NCBI GenBank assembly: GCA_011799875.1
Contig: CM022301.1
Coordinates: forward strand, 10,435,570 to 10,499,569
From: Thinopyrum elongatum
Taxonomy: Eukaryota; Streptophyta; Magnoliopsida; Poales; Poaceae
Direction of reading: 5' to 3'
Length of the DNA: 64,000 bases
The translations under genes and the position numbers were made by a program. The notes beneath the pieces are model-generated. The model saw nothing but the letters and a program-made list of their open reading frames with translations. It did not search any database and was not told where the DNA came from. Position 1 is the stretch's first letter. Each line of letters starts with the position of its first letter. Below, one piece after another: positions 22,529 to 34,823 of the stretch.

Positions 22529-22545
22529 ATCTACCTGGATAATTT

Positions 22546-23885
22546 ATGATCCGTGTCTCATATACATTATAGAAAATTTCAATAGTCTATAGAACATTTC
22601 AATTAACGTAAATAAATCATTGATCCTTTTGTATTCTTATGAAACTGCTGGACCATGTAGGCGCATGGATTGGTGACTAGTAATACTACTACTAATAATA
22701 ATACATGCTCCGGAAGTACGTGCGCTACTGCATCTGGTCAATTGACAAAGCGCATTTCAGTATTTCCCAGCAAAAGTATCACGTGAATTCTTCCGCACAA
22801 AAAAAAAAGTATCACGTGAATTGAAAGCACCGACACAGCATGCCTATGGCATGAATCATGATCAGTTCATCATTATCTTTATTCTTTGTTTTGCCTCTAT
22901 ACTTTACTTTTTGTTCCTTTTGCTAGGCTTGGGTCAGGGTCCATCATCACCTCTCTGGCTAGAATTTATCCATCTTAATTCTTATTCATCACATTGGGCT
23001 GGAGCTTCGCTTTTGTTTTTTGTCCAGGTGTGAAATTCATTTCTTTTTTTTCTTTTCTTTTCAACGTCTCATAGAGATCCAAGGGCTCACCGCAACAAAA
23101 TCTCAGCTTTTTTAAGAAAAGACACCCAAAAGTCATCTTATATCTGATATTTATGAAGGAAAACAATAGCTAGTACAATGGAAATACAACTTGACACAAA
23201 ATAACCTGTAAAAAAGAAAAATTACACCAAAAACCATACTGGTCGTCTTCTTCCTCAATTGTTCGCTGCATGCCGAAGCATAAGACTTACACTGAACAAG
23301 CAGTAAGGGAAAGAGACACCTGCAAACGCTCTCACCATACAAAGCTTTGAAGACCGCAATAGTTACTCACCGCGAACAACGAGATCTAGTAGCCGTTAAA
23401 GGAACATTGGCTAGGAAACACTCCAAGCAACCCATGCTTGCAATCCTTCACCTTCAATCCAGAGTGTTGGAGAAACCGGACGTTGCCACAGAACAAACCG
23501 AGAGAGGAGGTCGAAGTGGCCGCACCAAATTCCATCCAATTGCTTTCCCTAATAGACACACCAACTGCCAAGATTCCAAGAGAGCCAGGAAACCTAACAA
23601 CACCTACCCTCATTAGCCCTTTGCCGGCGTCGGATCGGACATCATCCAAGTAGGGAAGGCCGGAGCGACCATATTCCAACATGCCATCGTCGCCACCACC
23701 TCGCCGATGCAGCCAGATGACCCAAACCTAAGGAAAAACAAGGACCTACAAGAACTAAAATCTATGAAGGGGCAGAGCCCCACCCCTCTAGTCGCCGATG
23801 AGACCGCTGGATGGGAGAGAGGAGGGGGGGGGGGGGGGGAGATCGGCCGACGCCATCGCCGGGGAGAGGAGGGGGAGAGAGTGAG
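22546..23885. other. Unclassified repeat-like sequence, no gene identified
   Basis: Holds a 16-base direct repeat (AAGTATCACGTGAATT at about 22766 and 22807), a pyrimidine-rich stretch near 23037-23060, and a GC-rich right part with a guanine run of about 17 at 23823-23840. ORFs of 60-100 codons on both strands show no domain. The right part is split from 27180 onward by the solo LTR. Confidence 0.35.
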
Positions 23886-26800
23886 TGTGACACCCTGATT
23901 TTGACAACTTTTTTCTTCAAATTTTTCCTGGTTTTATTTGGAATTTAAATGAATTTTGAATCTTTCATTTGGTTTTGGTCATTCTTGACTCTTCTTCCAA
24001 GTGATCCAAAGCCTTATCACCTTGTCAACACTCTGCCAAGTACCCCAAAGATCCAAATTCTAATTTAAATTATCTTCAAAAACTCCTTTCTTTTATTTGA
24101 GAATTTAGGGCATTACTATGGGTTGTGAAGCAACCAATAGTTGGGATACTCAGAAAAATCTCAAATAATTCTCTAAAATACCTTGGACTATATCTTGCCC
24201 CAATAGCCAAAAATATTCTATGGCCTAGTTCAAAATTTCAGTAAAATAAATCATTTTTGCTCCTGGTCAGTTTGGACCTTTGTGAAGGAAGTGTATGCTA
24301 GGGTTGTCCAATTGCTCTCAAATTTTTGTGGCATGAGGACACCTACAAATAACTTCCCTCCACCAAGTTTCAGCCCGAGGAGATCATCCAAGTGAGCAGC
24401 ACTTCAACATTAAGATTCTGGACCAGTTTTGCAAGTTACACATGAACTACCCTCAAACTTCAACCAAACCTTTTCAAATTTGGTCAGCTCGTAGTCCTTC
24501 CAACCTAGATCCCTCTGGACATCTCCAGTGGCCCTATCTCCAGCTCTCTAACTCTCTGGATCCCTCCCAAGTTCTCTGTCAGAAACTACAGTTGATCCTA
24601 CCATTCCTCTCAGACCGAACCAAGCCAAACCAAGGGTACAGGTGAAGTGAGTGATCGAGGGTCGACGTGCCAGACAAGAAATCCCAGGCTCTCGTGGCCT
24701 CTAGACATCAACTCCCGTGGTGAGCACGGCGATGGCATGCTTGTCGCCGCGCTCTGTGTTGCGCAAGGCTCGGGTCTCGTCAGGGCGAGACGCCTGCGCT
24801 GCAGTGGCTTGTCCAAGCATGCCGACCTCGTCACTGGTTGCCACCTAGCCCCTCCAGACTCTTCCCCCTCGCCGGAGAAGTTCTCGGCGGCCGCCACGCC
24901 CTCGAGCACTGTGCTGCCCGTGCGGCCACAGTTGCGGCGCCGCTCGTCTTCTTCCCTCCTCGAGCTATCTCTTCGTGCATTTAGTGCCTCTGCTCGCTTC
25001 TGTCTCTTCGCCCCGCGGCGCGACGGCCAGCTCGCCGTCCTTGCTCCAGTGGCGAAGCCACGTCGCCGCCGATCCAGAGAGATCGCCGCACCCCTCCTCC
25101 TGGCTATAAATAGCCATGCCCGGCCTCGCTGAGCTCCTCACCTCTCTCCCCCCATCCTCCACTGCCTCCCCAAGCAAGAGCCAAGGCCGAGAGGCCCTCT
25201 GACCTCGAGCTTCACCGGAGCGCCTCCGCCGCCCTAGCTCTGCCAATAGCCACCACCACTCCTCCTCCGCCTCGCCTGAGACCACCGTAGCCCTCAGCAA
25301 GTTGCATTGGTCATTCCAGAGCCGCCGCCCGGTCGAACTGCTGCCTGAATCGCCATCCCCGACGACCACCGTAGCCACCACCCGTCGGAGAAGAAGGGTG
25401 CTACACCGTCCGGCCATCTTCGGAGGAGCTACGGGTACAGGGTTAACCGCCGTCGAACGCCCGATCCATCCCCACCATCCACGAGCCCAACCGCCGTCGC
25501 TATCGCCAACAATCACCGCCGGTGAGCCACCCCCCTCTGTTCTCTCCCTCCTCCCTCTGTTTTAGACCGAACGGGCCCCACCTGTCAGCGGCCCAGCAGC
25601 GCGCGCGCGAAGGGGTAAGTGAAGGCGCCTTTGGCCTTTACGCCTTTGACGTGGCCCATTCCAGGCTTTTCTGTATTTCTGATTTTTATTTATTTAAACA
25701 GAGTTGACCAGCTACTTTGACCTTGAATAACTTTTTATGGAAAGGTCCAATTGACCTGATTCTTTTTGCATTGTGTTGATATTAAACTCCTTTATTTTCT
25801 AACCAAGTTTGGTATTTTTCCAATACCCACAGAATTGTTGATGAATAAAAAGGCATTATGTGACATTTTCCTTTGCCATTTAAAAATATTTTTAGAAGGA
25901 GATTCTTGTGGATTTGAAGACCAGGAGTTTCTGAACAACCCAACTGATCAAGGCAAGCCAGGACATCCATATTATGAAGCATTTCATAGCATTGCCAAAT
26001 TCATATTCATTTCCTGCATATATTTAACATAGATAATTCATAGTAAATTATTTAAATGCCTAATGTTGATAACTCAGATTGATATGATGAATAACCGTGC
26101 TTGCTATGTGAAACTTAGTTGGTTGATCAAGAGTCACCTGTTCGGGCTTATCAGTGCAGCCACATTTGCCGGTATGGGACGGCCTTAACTTGGTCTGGCT
26201 CCGTGCTCTTTCACCGGTACCTCCAGACAAGGAGGGTTATGCGTGCGTGCTGCCCTGATCAGGTAGACGGTGATAACCCTGTGAGCCCAGTTGAGTTTTG
26301 TGCCGGCGTCCCCGTTTGGGACATTTTAGTTAGGCCACGACGGTGGCAGGTGTCACGAGGTGACAAGAGGCCACCCAGGGCTTAACTCCGGGGGAGGATG
26401 ACTGCCAGTGGTACGATGGGTGAGCCACGGGTCAGGCGGGTTTTGTTGGAGCAATGCTGGTCCACCCGAATGGGATCACGAGGTCAGTGCTCCATAGTGT
26501 GGGTAAAGTGCGCAACATCTGCAGAGTGTAAAATCTATTCGAATAGCCGCGTCCACGGTATTGGACAGCCCGTTCCAGACCTCTCTAGGTGATCAACCCT
26601 AATAACTATAGTAATGATGGAAGAACTTGTCTTTCGAGCGGAAGTACTCGTTGGCATCGAGTATTCCGAGGGTTGTGAGGCAACCCAGATATGAGTAAGT
26701 TGGTGACAGTAAGTGAATCACTTAAGACTTAACATGTTGATTGCCATGCTATTATTTGCTGCATATTTGGTTGTCATGTGCTTGCGAGTACATTCAAAGT

Positions 26801-27179
26801 ACTCACCTGGCGTATCATGCCAGATGCAGGAGAAGACTAAGACGGAGGTCTCGAGGTCCGTGTTGCGATGCCTAGGATGTGTCCACCGCAGTGTCCCTGT
26901 GGATGGAGTTTCTATCATGTTCCGCTACGCTATAGTCTTCCGCTGTAGTATTCCGTAGTAGTACCGAGGCCCTGATATGTTAGATAAATAATGTAGATAT
27001 TGTTGTAGCACTAGATGTGCTTTTGGCCTCGATGATCATGTAATATATGTGAGCTTGTACTTGACTATCATCAATAAAAGTTTAGCTATGTTCTGTTCCA
27101 AGTTGTTGTGTGTTTCCAGAAGAAATGATCTCTGGGTTGGAAATACTGGTAAACCGGTTCTCTAAGCCGGGGTGCCACA
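23886..27179 (+). repeat. Solo LTR (3.3 kb), unclassified, probably Gypsy
   Basis: Starts TGTGACACCCTG and ends GGGGTGCCACA, so the ends form a short imperfect inverted repeat with TG...CA termini. It is flanked by a perfect 5-base duplication, GTGAG, at 23881-23885 and 27180-27184. Inside are a TATA box (GGCTATAAATAG, about 25101-25112) and an AATAAA signal near 27070. No gag-pol or second LTR is present. Strand is set by the promoter. ORFs at 24442-25565 lie in the GC-rich leader and are not supported as genes. Confidence 0.75.
25102..25112 (+). promoter_or_regulatory. TATA box of the solo LTR
   Basis: CTATAAATAG between a GC-rich U3 and a pyrimidine-rich leader. It fits the transcription start region of a long LTR. 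Confidence 0.5.
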
Positions 27180-27184
27180 GTGAG

Positions 27185-27424
27185 CGGCTGCGACCTACGA
27201 GGGGGTGAGAGTGGGTGGCGAGAGTGTGTTTTTTTTCTGAGCATCGGGTGGGGATAGGTTTTTTTTTTGAGACAAGGGTGGGGATAGGTGGCCCGTTTAA
27301 CTCAGTCGGACCGTGCCGTGGCGGCCGGCCCATTTGGCCAGGTCTGGCTGTGAGGGGAGGAGGGAGAGTGGTAGGGAGAGGTCCGGATAAGGTTGTAGGG
27401 TGAAAAAAATTGCAAATAAAAATA
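27185..27424. other. Right continuation of unclassified sequence
   Basis: GC-rich DNA continuing from 23885 across the solo LTR. It holds two near-direct repeats of GGGTGGGGATAGGT (about 27247 and 27279) with intervening T-runs. No gene seen. Confidence 0.3.
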
Positions 27425-27535
27425 TCTCTATTAGTCTCACTTTTGTTATTATGATATATTATGGATATTTATATAATGCAGTATAAAATATCATTATATT
27501 TTACATGTTTCACCTTTTTTCATCAGAGATAAAGA

Positions 27536-28380
27536 GTGATGGACTCGGATGATATTTCAAAAATTTCAACTGACATATGCACTGATGTAACGATGACGGA
27601 TAGGACTGAAACACCATGGGAAGAGGTGCATATAGTTAATCCTTCTTTGTATGTATGTTATACTCCCTCTGTCCCACATTATAAGAGCGTTTTTTACATT
27701 AAATGTAGTGTCAAAAACGTTCTTATATTATGGGACGGAGGGAGTACATGCTAATACAAAAGGTGCATTATTTTATATTATATAATTTTCAGAATATAGG
27801 AGACATAGATATGGATATTGGAGATGCACAAAAAAAATCCATCGACAGTGGTTCCGAAGCGACGTCGTTGAAAGGGGCCAAAAATTCACCAGGTTTTTTT
27901 TACAACATAATGATATGGAAGAAGTGATATCTCATAAAAACCAAAAAAGGATGTCAATTTAAATGTTATCGCATAAGGTATTTTTTTCAATGTTATTATC
28001 GATCTTTCCTTCATCATATTGCCTTTCGTATTCAATTGATTTGGCATTTTTATACTAATTTGGCTCGTTTTTGTATTATGCCGACAGACTATGTTTGTAC
28101 CCCTAGAGGTATTACAGTCACCGAATCAATCATCCCTAAGAAAACCAAGTTCCTGGACATTGAAGTGCCTTGTTAATTATCAAATGACGATTTGGAATGC
28201 CTTATGAAAGATGATATGTTCTCCATGTGAAGTATTCGTGCTAACTACATATATTGCTTTTGCAGGATGGGTATGACTTGAGGAATCAGTTTTTATTATA
28301 CTTGCTCAAACATCGTGCGAATGAACCTAAAGACAACTTTTCTAATATTGTGCAAGAATTTCTTAAGCGCGTCAAGTAGG
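27536..28380 (+). pseudogene. Captured gene fragments, possibly Ulp1-like (C48) protease upstream region
   Basis: Exon-like pieces lie between plausible splice sites: 27536-27627 (MDSDDISKISTDIC..., before GTGCAT), about 27792-27976 (after TTTTCAG), 28088-28174 (after GCCGACAG; YVCTPRGITVTESIIPKKT and FLDIEVPC), and 28265-28377 (after TTTTGCAG; GYDLRNQFLLYLLKHRANE). The third piece, with LECLMKDDMF beyond a stop, resembles the segment preceding the catalytic domain of transposon-associated Ulp1-like proteases in grasses. No catalytic His/Asp/Cys is seen. Stops break the frames, so the fragment is not functional. The identity is tentative. Confidence 0.35.
27663..27744. mobile_element. Stowaway-type MITE, 82 bp
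   Basis: Nearly perfect inverted repeat from CTCCCTCTGTCCC to GGGACGGAGGGAG with a short loop, flanked by TA at 27661-27662 and 27745-27746. Size and sequence fit the smallest common Triticeae Stowaway family. Confidence 0.88.
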
Positions 28381-28605
28381 TCTCAATAATTTGTAATAGA
28401 TTTTTAGTTGAATCATCACTTTATATGTATACATTGTCAATTTGCCATTTTGTTATCAGTTTACGTTACAAAGTGAAGTGTACTTTAATTATTATGCAAT
28501 TGTGATCGTGTTATATTGTCTGTACCTGTGAAATTTAGTATGCATTATCTTTATATAATTTCAGCAAAATATTTTACCCGTGGCAACACACGGGCATTCT
28601 ACTAG

Positions 28606-28726
28606 TATTATAAGTAGGCCACCTATCAAATTTTGTCGCATTTGGAGCTTGTTTGATACCTGAACCGTTAAATATGCGAGGCGTATTAGCTGGATAAAAT
28701 AATAAACGTTTGCGAATAAAACTTAT
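28606..28726. other. Short interval between Helitron and LTR E
   Basis: AT-rich, no feature recognised. Confidence 0.3.
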
Positions 28727-31253
28727 TGTTGGGCCGGAAGCCTCCTAGTGCACAGCCTATAGCCCACCTTACCTCCTCGTAGCCGTCGGATCGCCATCCA
28801 ACGGATCAGAGCAACAAACCCAAAGCCACATCTCCTATAAATAGACCATCCATTTGGAGGCAACCTCGCACTCCTATAGGGGGTTCCCCCTCTCCATTTT
28901 GTTGCCACACCCCTCCAAAAACCCTCCTCTAGCCTCTCCACCCTTCCCCAATCCCAAAACCCTAGCCAGCCTCAAATTCTGGCCATCCGATCTAGGATCC
29001 AATGGCCAGATTTGATCCCTGTGCCCCACCGGACATGTCCGCCCGACCAGAGCCAACCCGTAGCCGCCTGCGCCTATAGCCGCTGCCTATGCTCGCGCCC
29101 GAGCACCTGAGGGGGAGACGTCCGATGCATCCCCAGCCGTTCGCCTCCACCGCCTCCCGTGGTCGCCACGGGCCAAGCCGCCGCCAAAGCTCCCCCCACC
29201 TCCGCCTTTCCTCTCCTTCCTTTCTTTCTCCTACTCTCTCCCATCCCCTCATCTCTCTCTCAATTCTTCCTGTAGGAAGCCGCCGCTAGGGACGTCCACC
29301 ACCACCTTCGCTTCTCAGGTGGGATCTGCTCGCCCATCGATGGATCCGCCCTTCCCCGGCCTTCACTTCCCTGCGCCGCCATCCTGCGTGTCCCCGATGA
29401 CAGACGCGTAGCCGCCATCAAGCGAGAACACCGTGCGGTGCCTCGTTGACCAGCCCAGCTCTTCCATGGCCTAGCCGCACCTCCTCTGCCTACAGCCCGC
29501 ACCACCGAGCCAGCCCGTCTCCGTCTTGGGCCCAGGGTGAGCGCGCCCCCACCTATCCATCGCCCTGTGCGTGATTTTGTATCCATTGCTCACCTCTGTC
29601 TGGCCCAGTTCACTCAGATCTGGGAAAATACCCGTTTAGTATATTAGGAAATACTGCGTATTTAATAATTACAGAAAAACCATTAAAGTTGCATTGGCTA
29701 TAACTAATTAGCCGTTTGTCGGATTGCAACATGTTATATATGTAAGATGCTTAGAATTTCGTGTAGTTTCATAATATGTAACTCTCGTCCATGGTAAAAA
29801 AAGCTTAACTTGCTGTTTGCATGTAATTTGCTAAAATAACTTTGTTAATTGGTTTAAGTCATTACTATTTAACCGTAACTCAGATTAAAATAAATTATAT
29901 ACGTAATTCGGCTGGAAAAATGTGTAGATTGCAATGGTGCACTTGCTTTTCCTGCTTGACAGCTATAAAATATTTTTTAGGGCATAACAGTAATTAACTT
30001 ATTAATTACTTATGGGGCCTTTTCGAGAATTGTGTTATATTGCTTCCCGCCTCATTTAAAATGACTAGAGAGGATAGTTTACTTATGATTCACCTCTCGC
30101 CATGTTAAACAACATTTAAACTTGTTGTGTACATAAACGGGATTGAACCTAATAACTAAAACATGGAGTTTCATCGATATGCAACTCGTGGCATATCGAG
30201 CTTCACTTAATATGAAGTAATTGCTTGACTTGCCTTTGCCATGCCATGCATCATGATGATTGAGCATTATGCCATGCCTTGTTTGTTTACCTTATTGTTT
30301 GCTTCTTTCCAGTTTTGCTTCTCTATAGCTTCCGGTAACGATATAGAGTGCGAGGATTTCGTTCGACTACACTTCTGAAATTTGGTTAAACGATCTTCTT
30401 CAAAGCGGGATAACAGGAAAGGATGATCGTTACCTTGGATATCAATACTAGCTTTGCTTGCTAGATGTCACGATGCTATCATTTGGTCTTGCTACCTACC
30501 AGATTGTTTTAAGCCCCTCAAATTGCCATGATATAGCCTCTAACCTCCACTTCATAGCGAAATCTTTTGATTGGCTATGTTACCGCTTGCTCAGCCCTCT
30601 TATAGCTTTGCTAGTAGCAGGTGCAGGGTTCTTCCATGTGGAAAAATGGATATCTCTAGGATATCATTATTATTATGCTCAATTATGTAATCTTGCCTAT
30701 ATACTTGGATAAGGGTGGAAGCCTCAGGCCTTATGCCCCGGTGATTTGTTCCACTTTGATCAACCTTAGTTACGAAGGTATTGATTATTATGTTCCTTGA
30801 TTATCACATCCCACCATGTGTGGGGCATTATGGGCCCCCCTCGAACAGCTTTATCAAGCATTGAACACTTCAAGAGGATCCAACATTTGTACTACCATTT
30901 GAAAACATAAACTTGCATAGGGAGTTGATATCACCCAAGGTATTTTTGAAATAACTTGGGCCAGCGCCCAAAAGCGTAGGTCCGCACTGAGTAGTCTGCG
31001 GCGCCCCCTATGGGAAACCTAGCTTGGCTACCGTACACTTAGCCCATCCGACTGGGACCAGATCGAGAGATACGTTGGCTTTGGTTCGGATGTCGACCCA
31101 CTGGGAGCTCTTCTAGATTAGTTTGATGTTAGCTAGAGCAAACTTGTTACCTCTGAACTTCCAGATCATATTCATGTACACGGTGGTTCTAAGGGCCATG
31201 TACCAATTGGAACGGGGTATGCATGCTGAATCTATAATGGAAAGCTAAAGCAC
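28727..31253 (+). repeat. Long LTR-like sequence E, left part
   Basis: Begins near TGTTGGGCCGG at 28727 and has a TATA box (CTCCTATAAATAG, about 28828-28840), a CCCTCC-rich leader and a long AT-rich body. The order and wording resemble the 2.5-3 kb LTRs of some Triticeae Gypsy elements (for example the stretch around 30715-30760 ending in TTTGTTCCAC). The sequence is interrupted at 31253 by element F and resumes at 40801. No coding domain is found; ORFs at 28723-29586 lie in the GC-rich leader. Confidence 0.45.
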
Positions 31254-31496
31254 TGATACGTCTCCGTCGTATCTACTTTTCCAAACACTTTTGCTCTTGT
31301 TTTGGACTAATTTGCATGATTTGAATGAAACTAACCCGGACTGACGCTGTTTTCAGCAGAACTACCATGGTGTTGTTTTTTGTGCAGAAATAAAAGTTCT
31401 TGGAATTGGACGAAACTTTTTGGTGATTTTTTATTGAATAAATAAAAATACTGGAGCCAAGACCCACTGAAGGGGGCCCACCTGCTGCCCATGAGG

Positions 31497-31534
31497 CACC
31501 AGGGCGCGCCACCCCCCACAAGCGCGCCCTGGTG
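31497..31534. promoter_or_regulatory. 13-bp-arm hairpin in U3 of element F
   Basis: CACCAGGGCGCGC (31497-31509) and its exact complement GCGCGCCCTGGTG (31522-31534) with a 12-base loop. It lies about 40 bases upstream of the TATA box. Versions occur at 39619-39655, 35813-35849 and, in element D, 61581-61617. Confidence 0.7.
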
Positions 31535-31575
31535 GCTTGTGGGGCCCACGTGGCTCCGCTGACCCTAATCTCAGG

Positions 31576-31584
31576 CCTATAAAT
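31576..31584 (+). promoter_or_regulatory. TATA box in 5' LTR of element F
   Basis: CCTATAAAT following a GC-rich U3. The same motif is present in the 3' LTR near 39697-39705. Confidence 0.5.
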
Positions 31585-32680
31585 TCACAATTCCAGAGAA
31601 AAAAATAAGAGAGGGAGTTTTATCATGTTTCACGATACAGAGCCGCTGCCACCTCCTGTTCTTCATTGGGAGGTCAGATCTGGAGTCCGTTCAGGGCTCC
31701 GGAGAAGGGGATCTTCCGGCATTGTCATCACCAACCATCCTTCATCACCAATTTCATGATGCTCACCGCCGAGAGTGAGTAATTTCTTTGTAGGCTTGCA
31801 GGACGGTGATGAGTTGGATGCGATTTATCATGTAATCGAGTTAGTTTTGTTAGGGCTTGATCCCTAGTATCCACTATGTTCTAAGATTGATGTTGCTATG
31901 ACTTTGCTATGCTTAATGCTTGTCACTAGGGCCCGAGTGCCATGATTTCAGATCTGAACCCTTTATGTTTTCAAGAATATATTTGTGTTCTTGATCCAAT
32001 CTTGCAAGTTATACACACCTGCTATGTCTTATGATCCGCATACCCCAAGGTGACAATAATTGGGATTCTTTTCGGTGATTACCATAGTTTGAGGAGTTCA
32101 TGTATTCACTATGTGTTAATGCTTTGTTCTGGTTCTCTATTAAAAGGAGGCCTTAATATCCCTTAGTTTCCTTATGGACCCCACTACCACGGGAGGGTAG
32201 GACAAAAGATGTCATGCAAGTTCTTTTCCATAAGCACGTATGACTATATATGGAATACATGCCTACATTACATTGCTGAATTGGAGCTAGTTATGTGTCA
32301 CCCTAGGATATGACTGTTACATGATGAATGTTATCCAACATAAATCATCGATCGAATGCCTACGAGCTTTTCACATATTGTTCTTTGCTACATTACTACT
32401 ACTGCTACTACTGTCACAATTGTTACAAATTATTGCTGCTACCGTTACTGCTACTGTTACTATTATTGCTATTGCTATTGCTATCAAACTATCATACTAC
32501 TATGCTACCGATCAGTCTGCTGCAGATATTTAGTCTCTAGGTGTGGTTGAATTGACAACTCAACTGCTAACACTTGCAAATATTCTTTGGCTCGTGTCGA
32601 ATCAATAAATTTGGGTTGAATACTCTACTCTCGGAAACGGTTGCGATCCCCTATACTTGTGGGTTATCAAGACCTTTTTC

Positions 32681-32698
32681 TGGCGCTGTTGCCGGGGA
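32681..32698 (+). other. Primer binding site, tRNA-Asp, element F
   Basis: TGGCGCTGTTGCCGGGGA, one mismatch from the complement of the tRNA-Asp 3' end, 11 bases inside the 5' LTR. Confidence 0.8.
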
Positions 32699-32747
32699 GC
32701 ATAGCTTTATTTGCTGAGTCACTTGGGATTTATATCTGTTGATCACT

Positions 32748-34821
32748 ATGAAGAATCTTAAGGATGATAGAACCAAGATCGTTCCCTCTAATATGAGGGG
32801 AGGTAAGGAACTGCCATCTAGCTCTGCACTTGATTCACCTTCTGTTTTGAGTAAGCTTGCAACACCACCACCTGCCATTAGTACTGATATGTCGCAAGTT
32901 ATTGATGATACTACATCTACTATGAATGAAACTATTGATGATGCTACTACTATGCTTGATAATACTGTGCCACTTGGTGAATTCCTTAATGAACAACTTG
33001 CTAAAGCAAAAGAAATTGAGAATGCTGAAAATGTTGAAACTCTTGAGAATCCTATTATGCTAGTCCTCCTACTAGAGTTGAATCACCTGGTGAACAAGTC
33101 TTTGATAGGGAGACGGCTAGAGCCATTCTTGCTTGTAATGATAGAGATGAGGTTATAAAATTATTTGCTGAAATGAAAGAAAAATCCATGAGGGAGAGAA
33201 TGAAATATGATCCTAAGTTTGTTACCTCTCCCATATTTATTACCGATAAGGATTATGAATTCTCTGTCGATCCTGAGTTAATTACTTTGGTTGAATCTAA
33301 TCCTTTCCATGGCTATGAAACTGAAAGCGTAGTGATACATCTTACTAAATTAAATGATATAGCCAACCTTTTTGCTCATGAGGAAATAATTTGCTATTAC
33401 TATATTCTTAAGTTATTTCCTTTCTCGTTAAAGGGTGATGCTAAAATTTGGTATAATACTCTTGCTCCTGGTTGTGTGCGTAGTCCCCATGATATGGTTT
33501 ATTACTTCTCTGAAAAATATTTTCCTGCTCATAAGAAACAAGCTGCCTTACAGGAAATATTTAACTTTGTGCAAACTAAAGAAGAGAATCTCCCTCAAGC
33601 TTGGGGGAGGCTTCTCCAATTACTTAATGCTTTGCCTGATCATCCACTTAAGAAAAATGAAATACTTGATATCTACAATGGGCGAACCGATGCTTCTAGG
33701 GATTACCTAGATAGTTGCGCTTGTTGTATTTTCAGGGAAAGAACTATTGAACAGGCCGAGGAACTATTGAACAATATATTGAAGAATGATAATGATTGGA
33801 CACTTCCTGAACCACCACCTAAACCCACTCGAAGAAGAGGGGTATTTTATTTCTCAGTCCTGAAGATATGCAAGAGGCAAAGAAATGTATGAGGGAAAAA
33901 GGTATTGAAGCTGAAGATGTTAAGAATTTGCCACCTATTGAAGAAATACATTGTCTTGACACACCGCCACAGGTGGTAGAGGTAAATTCTTTTATAAAGT
34001 TTGATGAAGGTGATATTCCTTATAACAAACCTCCTAGTCAATGCTTGTATGAATTTGACAATTATATTACTAAGCACGATCATTTTAATGCAAATGTCAT
34101 GAAACAATTAAAATGAAATTCCTATATGATTGATCACTTGAGTGACTTGTTGTTTAGAATTGCTAATGATGTCAAAGGTGTAGGTAAACATGCATCTATG
34201 GTTCAAACCTAGTTAGAACAAGTTGCTAAATCTCAAAGTGAATTGCTCAATGAAATGAATAACAATATGAATGATCATGCTGTTAGAGTAATGACTAGAG
34301 GGGGTAGAATGACTCAGGAACCACTTTATCCTGAAGGTCACCCTAAAAGAATTGAGCAAGATTCTCAAAGAATTAATGTTGACGCACCTAGTCCATCTAA
34401 AAAGAAAAACAAAAAGAAAAATGATAGGACTTTGCATATTTCTAGTGAACCTGAAGTAGAAAAACCCTCCAAGGATAATAATGATGTTTCTATTTTTTAT
34501 GCTGAAACACAATCTAGTAATGAACATTCACCTAGTGATAATGATAATAATAATAATGATGCTCATGTGGTTGCTCAACTAGATATTGATAAAGAACCCG
34601 ATAATGATGTTGAAATAGAACCTGTTGTTGATCTTGATAACCCACCTCCTAAAAACAAACGTTATGATAAAAGAGACTTCGTTGCTAGAAAACATGGTAA
34701 AGAAAGAGAACCATGGGTTCAAAAACCCATACCCTTTCCTCCTAAACCATCTAAGAAAATGGATGAGGAAGAATTTGAATGCTTTGCTGAAATGCTTAGG
34801 CCAGTCTTACTAATATTTTAA
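32748..34821 (+). pseudogene. Athila-type gag, frameshifted
   Basis: The ATG at 32748 (MKNLKDDRTKIVP) opens the N-terminal part. A frameshift near 33060-33100 leads to the Gag core: LVESNPFHGYETESVVIHL, LKLFPFSLKGDAKIWYNTL, FSEKYFPAHKKQ and LPQAWGRLLQLLNALPDHPL (33290-33650), the retrotransposon-gag fold of Athila elements. Another frame change near 33845 continues to EEIHCLDTPPQ and, after stops near 34114 and 34210, to MTRGGRMTQEPLYPEGHP and an acidic C-terminal region ending near 34821. No zinc knuckle of CCHC type is seen. At least two frameshifts and two stops inactivate this copy. Confidence 0.8.
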
Positions 34822-34823
34822 AG

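Larger units (their letters stand above)
27425..28605 (+). mobile_element. Probable non-autonomous Helitron
   Basis: The right end has a small hairpin (CCCGTG at 28577-28582 with CACGGG at 28589-28594), seven bases, then CTAG at 28602-28605 and a host T, the standard Helitron 3' structure. The left end is placed at 27425, where TCTCTATTAG follows an A. No RepHel protein is encoded. Inside are a Stowaway MITE and exon-like gene fragments, as expected for a rolling-circle element that captures host sequence. The left end is less certain than the right. Confidence 0.55.
31254..32669 (+). repeat. 5' LTR of element F
   Basis: Starts TGATACGTCTCCGTCG and ends TTATCA. It contains a GC-rich hairpin (arms 31497-31509 and 31522-31534) and a TATA box at 31576-31584. 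A trinucleotide-like TAC/TGC/TTG stretch near 32390-32490 yields Tyr/Cys/Leu-rich ORFs that are not genes. Confidence 0.88.

Noticed and set aside
24442..25565. Proline- and arginine-rich ORFs in the GC-rich block
   Set aside because: They lie around the TATA box and leader of a solo LTR; composition alone explains the open frames.
28723..29586. Possible host gene with TATA box, CT-rich leader and GC-rich first exon
   Set aside because: The following sequence is LTR-like, no domain is seen, and the frames on both strands are low-complexity. I keep the LTR interpretation, with moderate doubt.
32321..32550. Tyr/Cys/Leu-rich ORFs (also 40442-40676)
   Set aside because: They arise from a trinucleotide-like stretch in both LTRs of element F.
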